64,000 nucleotides of DNA from an uncultured Pelosinus sp. (GTDB lineage: Bacteria > Bacillota > Negativicutes > Sporomusales > Acetonemataceae), in NCBI GenBank assembly GCA_900542835.1, contig UQPB01000006.1, positions 51,186 through 115,185 of the forward strand, written 5' to 3'. This document shows, one piece after another, positions 42,197 through 49,836 of this stretch. Positions within the stretch are counted from its first letter, which is position 1, and each line of letters opens with the position of its first letter. The position numbers and the translations under genes are program-made. The notes under the pieces are model-generated. The model made no database searches. It was given only the letters and a program-made list of their open reading frames with translations, and was not told where the DNA came from.

Positions 42197-43624
42197 ATGC
42201 AAAGACTGCTCCGGCAGGGATTTTTACTGGCGCTGGTCTGGGTGTGCCTGCTGGCGCAACCTGCCTGGGCCGCGCCTGCGTTGAACGCTATCCGCTATCA
42301 TGCCGCCGGCGAGACGGTGAGAGTGGTGCTGGATCTGAGCGAGGCGGCCGCCTATTCGGTACGGCAGTCCGACGATGCGCTCAGCATCATTGTAGAACTG
42401 GACAATACGGCATTGCTGCCGCAGCTTAAACCGGAGAATATTAAGCATCCTGCGGTTGTTGCCGTGAAACCGGCCGCCGCCGGCGAGAAAACCCGGGTCG
42501 TTATCGAATGCCTGCAGCCGGTTGGCTATAAAGCGTTTGCGCTTGCCAATCCGTCCCGCATTGTCGTTGATCTCACCCGCATCGGCGAAAAGAAGAGTGA
42601 ACAGGAAATTGCCCCCGGTATTCGTTATACGTCCTGGTATAAAACCAATAAGGCCGGCGCGTTGAACGTTCATATTCTCGATATTTCATCTCAGTCCGGC
42701 TACACGCTGGAACCGGTACTGGCTAAGCAAAGTCAGCTGGGAATTGCCCCTTTGACACAGGCGATGAGTTACCGCAGCGATAGCGTGGCGGCTGTTAATG
42801 CCTCCTATTTTGCCGCTAACGGCGATATTATCGGCCTGTTGAAAATGGATGACGAAATTGTCAGCTCTACCCCTATCGCCCGTACTGCCCTTGGCATTGG
42901 CGGCGACGGCAGGATCCGGATGGATCAGGTCGGCTATCGCGGCGAGGTGGAGCTGCCGGCGGAAAAAGTGGCCCTGTCGGCGGTTAACGAAAGCCGCGGG
43001 CCCAACGGCCTGATTCTCTACAACCGCTACTGGGGGCCGTTTACCCGCACCAATGGCTATGGGACGGAGATTACCGTTGTCGGCGGAGTCGTTACCGCTG
43101 TTACGCAGGGGAATTCGCCGATTCCGGCTAATGGCTACGTTTTGAGCGCCCACGGCGAGGCGGCGCTAAAGCTGGGGCCGCTCCGGCCTGGCGATCCGGT
43201 GACCCTGCTGCAGACGCTGGGCGCGGAATGGGATCAGTCCTTGCATGTCGTCGGCGCCGGCCCCATGCTGGTTAAGCAGGGGAATGTATTTATTACCACT
43301 AAGCTTGAGGAATTTGGCAACGATGTTGCCGGCGGACGGGCTCCGCGCACAGCCGTTGGACTGACTGCGGACGGACGGATTCTGCTGGTGGTTGTTGACG
43401 GCAGGCAGGCGATGAGTTCCGGCATGAGCCTGTTGGAGCTGGCCCTGTTCATGCGGGAACTGGGGGCGGATACGGCCATGAACCTTGATGGCGGCGGCTC
43501 CAGCGAGATGATCGTCAAGGGCCGGATTGTCAATAAGCCTTCCGACGGAAAAGAGCGCCGTGTCGGCAATGCTCTGGCAGTCGTACCCAAAGCGACCTTG
43601 TACGGGAAAACCGAGCCGAAATAG
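42197..43624 (+). CDS. Exported AMIN + phosphodiester glycosidase (NAGPA/DUF2233) protein
   Basis: 475 residues: signal peptide (ends about AQPAWAAP), an AMIN-like domain (residues about 28-125, ALNAIRYHAAGETVRVVLDL, SRIVVDLTRI) and a NAGPA-type domain to the end (AAVNASYFAANGDIIGLL, GGRAPRTAVGLTADGRILLV, TAMNLDGGGSSEMIV). AMIN domains usually target peptidoglycan; the NAGPA family cleaves phosphodiester-linked GlcNAc. The substrate here is unknown. ATG 42197 follows GGAGGGA with a 6-base gap. An upstream ATG at 42182 is possible. Confidence 0.87.
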   Translation: MQRLLRQGFLLALVWVCLLAQPAWAAPALNAIRYHAAGETVRVVLDLSEAAAYSVRQSDDALSIIVELDNTALLPQLKPENIKHPAVVAVKPAAAGEKTRVVIECLQPVGYKAFALANPSRIVVDLTRIGEKKSEQEIAPGIRYTSWYKTNKAGALNVHILDISSQSGYTLEPVLAKQSQLGIAPLTQAMSYRSDSVAAVNASYFAANGDIIGLLKMDDEIVSSTPIARTALGIGGDGRIRMDQVGYRGEVELPAEKVALSAVNESRGPNGLILYNRYWGPFTRTNGYGTEITVVGGVVTAVTQGNSPIPANGYVLSAHGEAALKLGPLRPGDPVTLLQTLGAEWDQSLHVVGAGPMLVKQGNVFITTKLEEFGNDVAGGRAPRTAVGLTADGRILLVVVDGRQAMSSGMSLLELALFMRELGADTAMNLDGGGSSEMIVKGRIVNKPSDGKERRVGNALAVVPKATLYGKTEPK

Positions 43625-43674
43625 GTGGAACAGGCGGCAGATGAACCGGGGCGCCGTTCGGTCTGTACGAAAAC

Positions 43675-43704
43675 TTGCTATCTACGTCCGGTTTGCGGTA
43701 TAAT
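43675..43704 (+). promoter_or_regulatory. Promoter for the small barrel protein and S55 peptidase genes
   Basis: TTGCTA (43675-43680), 18-base spacer, TATAAT (43699-43704). It lies 22 bases before the start codon at 43726. Confidence 0.7.
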
Positions 43705-43725
43705 GAAACTACGGAGGTGGATTCT

Positions 43726-44031
43726 ATGACTCGCAAACAGAAGCTGGTGGTTTTACTGACCCTCGCCTTTACCCTTTTTGCCTTTACGCTGGTTTCCGCC
43801 GCCGGTCTGATTGATCAGAAAAGTGTACTGAGCGGCAAGGTTCACTCGGCGGTCGGCCCTGGTTCGGCCGTACGTGAAGGCGATGTGCTCGTTGTTGTTG
43901 ATACGATTATGGGGCCGTCCCCGGCCGTACGGGCAACTGTAGACGGAGTTGTGCGCGAGCTTTTGGTTAAGCCCGGCTCTGACATCCGGCAGGGCCAGGT
44001 GGCGGTACGGATAGAGCCTAAAGCCAAGTAA
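43726..44031 (+). CDS. Small exported protein with lipoyl/biotinyl-like barrel
   Basis: 101 residues: signal or anchor helix (VVLLTLAFTLFAFTLVSAAG) followed by about 70 residues resembling a biotinyl-lipoyl or HlyD-type half barrel (VREGDVLVVVD, VRATVDGVVRELLVKPGSDI, RQGQVAVRIEP). The modified-lysine motif of true carriers is missing, so it is probably a structural fold or adaptor-type domain rather than a cofactor carrier. ACGGAGGTGG precedes the ATG. It is transcribed with the S55 peptidase gene, and the partner is unknown. Confidence 0.7.
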   Translation: MTRKQKLVVLLTLAFTLFAFTLVSAAGLIDQKSVLSGKVHSAVGPGSAVREGDVLVVVDTIMGPSPAVRATVDGVVRELLVKPGSDIRQGQVAVRIEPKAK

Positions 44032-44063
44032 GGCCGTCAGGCCGCCGTGGAAGGATGATTTTG

Positions 44064-45950
44064 GTGTTGAAGAATTGCAAGTGGCGCCTGTTTCTTCTGG
44101 CGCTGCTCTTTTTGTTTCCGGGCACTGCCGGCTGGACCGCGCCCGCTTTTATGCCGGTCGACGAGGTGAAAGCCGGCATGCACGGCATTGCCCGGACCGT
44201 TGTCTCGGGGACGAAGATTGAAGAATTTGGCGTGGAAGTGCTGGGGGTTATGAAGGATAAGGGACCGTCCGGCGACTTGATTTTAGTCCGTACTTATGGC
44301 GATCTGATCGAAAAAAGCGGCGGCATCGCCCAGGGAATGAGTGGCAGCCCGGTATATATTGACGGCCGGCTGGTAGGAGCAATTGCCTATGGCTGGTCGC
44401 TGACCGATCATAAAACCGGCATGATCACACCGATTGCCGACATGCTGAAATTATTTGAGCTGCCGCAGGCGGCGGATACAACAGCTTTGCCGGCAGCAGC
44501 GGCTGCGCCGACAGCGCCTGAACCGCCGGCAGCCGCGGAACCTCCCGCCGCTGCGGAGCCGCCAGCCACGGAGCAGCCGCCGGCGGCACCGCAGCCGGAT
44601 GAGCCGGTACAGCCTCTGGCAACGCCGCTGATGGTGTCCGGCTTTAGTGACCGGGCATTGAAGATGCTTGGCGAGCAGTTACAGCCGTTCAATTTGGTGC
44701 CTTACGCCAGCGGCGAACCGGCTGGTGGTGTAGCTTACGGGCCGATTGAGCCTGGCAGTTCTGTCGGCGTGCAGTTGGTGCAGGGTGATGTCAGCATCGG
44801 GGCGCTGGGAACCGTGACCTATGTCGACGGTGACAAGCTGCTGGCTTTTGGGCATCCGTTTCTGAAGAAGGGCCTGGTTGGCTATTACCTGTCTAACGCC
44901 TATATCTTTACCGCGATGCAGGGAATTGAAAATTCGTTTAAACTGGGAATTACCGGCGATTCGATCGGCACGGTTTATCAGGACCGCGGCGCCGGCGTCG
45001 CCGCAGTGCTTGACCGCTTTCCCGCTAATATACCGGTGCGTGTCCATATCAGCGACCAGTCTACCGGTCGCAGCCGCGACGCTTTCTTCCGGGCTGTTCA
45101 TGATGAGCAGCTGGGACCGGTGCTGTCAGCGGTCGGCGTATATAATCTTGTCGACAAGACAATTGACCGGGTCGGTTCTGGCACCGCCAAGGTCCGGTTT
45201 GAGCTGACGGCCAAAGACATGCCGGGCGGCGGGCTACAGCGGGAAAATATGTTTTACAGCCCCGCCGGCATCGCAGAAGCGACTGTGGCCGAACTGCATG
45301 AGGCGCTGGCTTTGCTGGCCGGCAACCAGTTTCATCCGGTCGATGTTATCGATGTCAAGGTCGACATCGAAATGACTGAGGAACGGCGGACCGCTTACAT
45401 TATGGAAGCAAAAGCCGGCAGTGCCGCTGTCAGGCCTGGCGATACCGTCCGGATCATTACCCGGCTGAAACCGTATCGCGGCCAGCCTGTGGTTCAGAAC
45501 GTGGACTTTACCGTACCGAAGGACCAGCCTGCGGGACCGATGACCCTGTCTGTACGTGGCGGCGGCATGGTTCCCCTGCTGCAGCTGTTGTTGAAAAAGG
45601 ATTTGGAAGATCTGGTGCGGCCTGAAAAGAACCGGCAGAAGGCGTTTGATGTGCTGGTCAAGGATTTTACCGAGCGTGATCGCAACAACGATCTGGTTGT
45701 TGAAGTCATGGCAATGGGCGAGGAAGAATTCCTCGCCGATAGCGACACGGCTGCCAAGCCGGCTTCGGCACTCGGCGGCGAGCCAAAGCCAACGCCTAAG
45801 CGGGCGGCAAAGGCTGCTTCCGTCAACGCCGCCGCGATTTCACCTCTGCCCAAGACCGCGGCGCCCAAAGTCAAGGCCCATCGCTCCACCGATTATATCA
45901 TTGAAGGCGATACCCGGGTTGTGCTTAATATCCTTCCCGCTCAGCCCTAA
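44064..45950 (+). CDS. SpoIVB-type (S55) peptidase-domain protein with reversed motif order
   Basis: About 628 residues with a signal peptide. The N-terminal part VDEVKAGMHGIARTVVSGTK and GGIAQGMSGSPVYIDGRLVG contains the S55 serine motif GMSGSP (near residue 92). A Pro/Ala/Glu-rich linker (about 138-185) follows. Then comes GALGTVTYVDGDKLLAFGHPF, with a Gly-His motif like the catalytic His of SpoIVB, near residue 264. In SpoIVB the His precedes the Ser. The C-terminal 300 residues are unassigned. GTG 44064 suits GGAAGG best; ATG 44055 is also in frame. Whether it is an active protease is open. Confidence 0.8.
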   Translation: MLKNCKWRLFLLALLFLFPGTAGWTAPAFMPVDEVKAGMHGIARTVVSGTKIEEFGVEVLGVMKDKGPSGDLILVRTYGDLIEKSGGIAQGMSGSPVYIDGRLVGAIAYGWSLTDHKTGMITPIADMLKLFELPQAADTTALPAAAAAPTAPEPPAAAEPPAAAEPPATEQPPAAPQPDEPVQPLATPLMVSGFSDRALKMLGEQLQPFNLVPYASGEPAGGVAYGPIEPGSSVGVQLVQGDVSIGALGTVTYVDGDKLLAFGHPFLKKGLVGYYLSNAYIFTAMQGIENSFKLGITGDSIGTVYQDRGAGVAAVLDRFPANIPVRVHISDQSTGRSRDAFFRAVHDEQLGPVLSAVGVYNLVDKTIDRVGSGTAKVRFELTAKDMPGGGLQRENMFYSPAGIAEATVAELHEALALLAGNQFHPVDVIDVKVDIEMTEERRTAYIMEAKAGSAAVRPGDTVRIITRLKPYRGQPVVQNVDFTVPKDQPAGPMTLSVRGGGMVPLLQLLLKKDLEDLVRPEKNRQKAFDVLVKDFTERDRNNDLVVEVMAMGEEEFLADSDTAAKPASALGGEPKPTPKRAAKAASVNAAAISPLPKTAAPKVKAHRSTDYIIEGDTRVVLNILPAQP

Positions 45951-45989
45951 AAACCGATGATTTCCCATTGTTTTGAGAAAGCAGAGAAC

Positions 45990-46030
45990 GTACCACGGAG
46001 GGCACGGAGTCATTCACCGAGGCTCATGGA
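45990..46030. repeat. Palindromic GGAGGACAC repeat family, locus 4 (fragment)
   Basis: ACCACGGAGGGCACGGAG and ACCGAGGCTCATGG, a purine-rich arm without its partner, just before a terminator. Confidence 0.65.
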
Positions 46031-46045
46031 GTAGTACTTTGCCCG

Positions 46046-46088
46046 TAGCAAAAGGAGTTTGTGAACAACAAACTCCTTTTGCTATTAC
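46046..46088 (+). terminator. Terminator-like hairpin after the S55 gene
   Basis: TAGCAAAAGGAGTTTGT and ACAAACTCCTTTTGCTA, a 17-bp perfect stem around GAACA, followed by TTACCCC. It has no long T run outside the stem, but TTTT lies in the 3' arm. Confidence 0.75.
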
Positions 46089-46244
46089 CCCTACCTATTT
46101 TGTATACTATCTCGAGAAGATCAAACCGGTGAAGAAAATATAAAAGGGAACAAAAAAAGGGGCCAACGATGCCGTCCCCCAAAAGCAACATTGGCAAGCG
46201 CCTTGAATTACTAGGTCAAATCGGTTATCAGATGATGAATTCGG

Positions 46245-46405
46245 AATTCCTTTTCCACCGAGGGCACCGAGGGTCGCAGAGGTGCACAGAGGGTTACGGA
46301 TAGTAATAAAAATTCTCACTTAACCTCCGTGTCCTCCGTGGAATCGTTTTTCGCTCCTTTCCTGTTCCTCCCTCACGGCGGAAGTTCGCTGCCTCGCCTG
46401 TCTCC
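46245..46405. repeat. Palindromic GGAGGACAC repeat family, locus 5
   Basis: Near-complete unit: left arm CCACCGAGGGCACCGAGGG, centre GGGTTACGGATAGTAATAA, right arm CCTCCGTGTCCTCCGTGG and tail CTGTCTCCGTGCTC. The centre is nearly identical to that at locus 1. Confidence 0.82.
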
Positions 46406-46440
46406 GTGCTCAACTTTCTCCTTCTTTCCAGACTTTTGAG

Positions 46441-46620
46441 CTAACCTCTTTTATCGGCATCAGAAAGGGCGTAGCCCTCGCTAATGCTGGAAAAATCGGG
46501 ATGCGGCAGGGAAACTTGCCGTCTGCCTTGAATATATACTAGTATCGTCAAGCTTAAGGCAGGCGAAAAAGCTCCGCCAGCTTTTACTGGATTAGATCTG
46601 GCGGGGAATTACTATCAACG
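46441..46620 (+). other. Hairpin-rich leader of the mla operon
   Basis: Gene-free. Three stems can form: GCAT/ATGC enclosing GGGC-GTA-GCCC (46460-46486), CGGCA/TGCCG around GGGAAACT (46504-46521), and CTCCGCCAG/CTGGCGGGG (46571-46606). TTGCCG (46516) with an 18-base spacer to TAGTAT (46540) is a weak promoter candidate. No known riboswitch consensus was recognised. Confidence 0.4.
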
Positions 46621-46638
46621 CTAAAAGGAGGGACGCTC

Positions 46639-47403
46639 ATGACCGCTCTGCTGGAGGCGATTGGCCGTATGGTCCTGCGGACAGCGGAAATTGCCGGCGA
46701 GATTACCATGCTGTTCGCGCAAACAATTATGCTGGTGAACAGAATGAAATCCAGGCATATTTTGCAGCAGATGGCTCATCTCGGCGTCAACTCCCTGCCG
46801 ATTGTACTATTGACGATGCTGTTCACCGGCATGGTTATGACAGTGCAGATCGCGCATGAATTTATTAAATATGGCGTTCAGTCCTCTGTCGGCGGCGTCA
46901 TGGCGGTGGCCATGGGGCGTGAACTGGCTCCGGTGCTGACCGGAGTTGTTGTCGCCGGCCGGGTGGGGGCGGCGATAACCGCCGAAATTGGTTCGATGCG
47001 GGTTACAGAGCAGATTGACGCGCTGCGGGTGATGGCGACGAATCCGGTTGCCTATCTGGTGGCGCCGCGGCTGACCGCCTGTGTTGTCATGCTGCCGGTG
47101 CTGGTTGTTTTCGGCAACGTTATCGGCACCCTGGGCGGCTATGCCATGGCCACACTTTACGCCGGCATCGGCTCGTTTTCTTATATCCATTCGATCAAGG
47201 TTTTTACTGTTGTCAACGATATTACCGGCGGTCTGATTAAGTCGATGTTCTTTGGCGCGATTATTGCCACGATTGGCTGCTATAAAGGCCTGACAACCGA
47301 GCAGGGGGCCGAGGGTGTTGGCAGAGCGACCACCAGTTCTGTCGTTACCTCGATTATCTTAATTTTTATCAGCAATTATTTCTTATCCCTGCTGCTCTAT
47401 TAA
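46639..47403 (+). CDS. mlaE: MlaE-family lipid ABC transporter permease
   Basis: 254-residue inner-membrane permease with five to six helices and the family blocks MVMTVQIAHEFIKYGVQS, GRELAPVLTGVVVAGRVGAA and AEIGSMRVTEQIDALRVMAT. It works with MlaF and MlaD to move phospholipid between the membranes and keep outer-membrane lipid asymmetry. AAAGGAGGGACG precedes the ATG. Twelve bases separate it from mlaF. Confidence 0.95.
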   Translation: MTALLEAIGRMVLRTAEIAGEITMLFAQTIMLVNRMKSRHILQQMAHLGVNSLPIVLLTMLFTGMVMTVQIAHEFIKYGVQSSVGGVMAVAMGRELAPVLTGVVVAGRVGAAITAEIGSMRVTEQIDALRVMATNPVAYLVAPRLTACVVMLPVLVVFGNVIGTLGGYAMATLYAGIGSFSYIHSIKVFTVVNDITGGLIKSMFFGAIIATIGCYKGLTTEQGAEGVGRATTSSVVTSIILIFISNYFLSLLLY

Positions 47404-47415
47404 AGGGGACACAGT

Positions 47416-48174
47416 ATGATAAAATTAGTCAATGTGCAGATGGCTTATCGCGGCAAACCGGTGCTGGAAGCTATCAACCTTGAGGTTCGCCGCGGCGAAA
47501 TTCTGGTGATCATTGGTCCCAGCGGTTCCGGCAAGAGTACGCTGCTGCGGCTAATTATCGGCTTGCTGAAGCCGACTGCCGGCGAGATCTGGGTTGACGG
47601 TCAGGAAATTTCCCGGATGAGTGAGAATGAGCTCAATCAGATGCGGCGGCATATGGGCATGGTGTTTCAGTATTCGGCACTGTTTGATTCGATGAGCGTT
47701 GGCGAAAATGTCGCTTTTGGTTTGCGTCAGCATACGGATATGGATGAAGACGAGATTGCCAAAATCGTCCGCAATAAACTGCGGATGGTGGGCCTGTCCG
47801 GGCGTGAGAGCGACATGCCCAATGAACTGTCAGGCGGGATGAAAAAGCGTGTCAGCCTGGCGCGGGCCATCGCCGTCAATCCCGAAATTGTCCTATATGA
47901 TGAACCGACGGCCGGTCTTGATCCGATTATTTCCGATACGATTGACCGGCTGATTGCCGGTACCCGCCGCCGTCTCGGCGTTACTTCGATTGTTGTCACG
48001 CATCAGATGTCCAGCGCGTTTAAATTGGCTGACCGTATGATTATGATCAACAAGGGACGTATTATTGAGGAAGGCGACAGCGACGCGATCAGACGGTCGG
48101 AGAACCGTCTGGTGCAGCGGTTTATCCAGGGCTGGTCGCCTGACTCCAAAATCGAAAGGAGATTCCGACCATGA
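47416..48174 (+). CDS. mlaF: MlaF-family ABC transporter ATPase
   Basis: 252-residue cytoplasmic ATPase. Walker A GPSGSGKST, Q-loop MVFQYSALFDSM, signature LSGGMKKRVSLARA, Walker B VLYDEPTAGLDP and the H-loop VVTHQM are intact. The SGGM signature form is characteristic of MlaF-type ATPases. Its stop overlaps the mlaD start. Confidence 0.96.
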   Translation: MIKLVNVQMAYRGKPVLEAINLEVRRGEILVIIGPSGSGKSTLLRLIIGLLKPTAGEIWVDGQEISRMSENELNQMRRHMGMVFQYSALFDSMSVGENVAFGLRQHTDMDEDEIAKIVRNKLRMVGLSGRESDMPNELSGGMKKRVSLARAIAVNPEIVLYDEPTAGLDPIISDTIDRLIAGTRRRLGVTSIVVTHQMSSAFKLADRMIMINKGRIIEEGDSDAIRRSENRLVQRFIQGWSPDSKIERRFRP

Positions 48175-49451
48175 ATCTCAGTACGGAAGCCAAAGTGGGT
48201 GCGGTCACACTGCTTGCATGTATTTTGCTGGCCGGAATGATTGTCATGATCGGCGGCTTGAATTATGGCGAAAAAGGCTATCCGGTGGAAGTCGCCTTTG
48301 CCCGGGTCGCCGGCCTTAAGGCTGGGAATGTTGTCCGCTACGCCGGTGTCGATGTCGGCAAGGTGGAGGCGATGAGCATTGCCCCGGACGGCGTCGTTGT
48401 CCGGGCTAAGATTAACGCCGGTGTGTCCATTCCGCAGGACTCCAGTTTTCTCATCGGTTCAGACGGCCTGCTGGGTGAAAAGTTTATTGAAATTATGCCG
48501 CCGGCAGCGCCGGGAGCTGCTCTCAGTCCCGGTTCACGGGTCCGCGGCGAAGATCCGGCCGGACTTGATCAACTGGTGGCAACTGCTGAACAGGTGCTGC
48601 AGAAGGCTGACCTGCTCATTCAGTCGATGAATGAGGTGGTTGGCGATGAAAAGGTCAAAGCGGCGCTGCGGTCGTCGGCGTTAAATATGGCCAGCATGAC
48701 TGCAAACCTTGATGCGCTCAGTGCCAGCCTGTCGCGGATGGCGGCTGGCAGCGAGCAGGAAATTACCGCAACGGTACGTAATCTGCGGCTAATGTCGGAG
48801 AATCTGAACAGTACCTCCTCCCGTATTGATACAATGGTCAGAGATTTTGACCAGGATGGCCGCACCGTCGCCGAACTGCGGCAAACCCTGACTAATGTAA
48901 AAAATGCTTCCGCCCGTATTGAAAATATTGCCGCTTCGATTGAGGATATCGCTGCCGATCCCGAAACCGGCGCCAGTATCCGCCAGACGCTGCAGAATAC
49001 CCGCGAAGCCAGCGAAAAGGCAAATAAGATGCTGTCAAAGCTTGATCAGATGAAAACTGAGGGGTCAATTGAAGTCCTTTACAGTGATGACGCTAAACGC
49101 AGCTACCAGACCAATGCCTCGCTGAAGCTGCGGTCATCGCCGCAGAGCTTCGCCCTATTCGGCATTCGCGATATCGGCGAATCCGATAGGTTAAATCTGC
49201 AGTTGGGCCGCGATAACGCTTCCTGGACCAGCCGGTTTGGCTTGATTGACAGTCGCGCCGGTCTTGGCCTTGATAAACGTCTGGGCGGCAGGCTGGCCGT
49301 TTCCGTCGACGTCTATGATCCTAACGAGGCCAAGGTCCGTCTTGGTGGACAGTACTTGCTGGGGGATAATCTGTATCTGGTTGGTCAGACAGACAGTGTC
49401 AACCGCAGCGAAGACCGCAGCAGCTTTTTTGGTCTCCGGCGAAACTTCTGA
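48171..49451 (+). CDS. mlaD: MlaD: MCE protein with helical stalk and C-terminal barrel-like domain
   Basis: 426 residues, much longer than E. coli MlaD (183). N-terminal membrane helix (9-30), MCE domain (about 38-115, GLKAGNVVRYAGVDVGKVEA, LIGSDGLLGEKFIEI), a long helical stretch (about 125-295) and a C-terminal region of about 125 residues with alternating beta pattern that ends in Phe (FFGLRRNF), like an outer-membrane strand. This architecture matches the one reported for Veillonella MlaD, where a single protein spans the envelope. The start overlaps mlaF. Confidence 0.93.
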   Translation: MNLSTEAKVGAVTLLACILLAGMIVMIGGLNYGEKGYPVEVAFARVAGLKAGNVVRYAGVDVGKVEAMSIAPDGVVVRAKINAGVSIPQDSSFLIGSDGLLGEKFIEIMPPAAPGAALSPGSRVRGEDPAGLDQLVATAEQVLQKADLLIQSMNEVVGDEKVKAALRSSALNMASMTANLDALSASLSRMAAGSEQEITATVRNLRLMSENLNSTSSRIDTMVRDFDQDGRTVAELRQTLTNVKNASARIENIAASIEDIAADPETGASIRQTLQNTREASEKANKMLSKLDQMKTEGSIEVLYSDDAKRSYQTNASLKLRSSPQSFALFGIRDIGESDRLNLQLGRDNASWTSRFGLIDSRAGLGLDKRLGGRLAVSVDVYDPNEAKVRLGGQYLLGDNLYLVGQTDSVNRSEDRSSFFGLRRNF

Positions 49452-49477
49452 AGCAACATGCTGCGGTGGAGCTTTTA

Positions 49478-49556
49478 TCCAAAGGACACAGAGGATAAAG
49501 TTTAGTTTAATTTTCGTTTCCTCTGTGGCCTCCGTGTCCTCCGTGGAATCGTTCTC
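49478..49556. repeat. Palindromic GGAGGACAC repeat family, locus 6
   Basis: Short unit: AAGGACACAGAGGATAAAG, AT-rich centre, and CCTCTGTGGCCTCCGTG with CCTCCGTGGAATCG. It lies between mlaD and the tolC promoter in a 385-bp gap. Confidence 0.75.
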
Positions 49557-49659
49557 TAGGTACTTTTGCAGCCACTTCTGGCTTTTCAACGCAGCTTCCT
49601 TTAATGTTTTTGCGGTTCCTCAGCCGCAGCCCCTCAGGGGTGGTTTAGACACCGCTTCA

Positions 49660-49688
49660 TTGACACCCCGGGGGTTTCCCGGTATAAT
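49660..49688 (+). promoter_or_regulatory. Consensus promoter of tolC
   Basis: TTGACA (49660-49665), exactly 17 bases, TATAAT (49683-49688). A perfect sigma-A promoter of this kind usually needs a repressor; a palindrome follows at once. Confidence 0.9.
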
Positions 49689-49700
49689 TAAGACTGTATC

Positions 49701-49733
49701 TGACTAACCAGTCAACTTGGTAAAAGTGACTGG
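49701..49733 (+). promoter_or_regulatory. Putative TetR-like operator at the tolC start site
   Basis: TGACT-AACC-AGTCA (49701-49714), and a second inverted pair CCAGTCA (49708-49714) with TGACTGG (49727-49733). Both sit just after the expected transcription start, where a bound repressor would block RNA polymerase. Confidence 0.55.
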
Positions 49734-49836
49734 AGCAGCCGTATCCAGCAGTCTTCTTGACGCTTACAACCGGCTCGGACACAGTTTGCACGTAGATCGT
49801 ATTCTGTTATTTTACCAAATCAGGGAGGCTAAAAAC

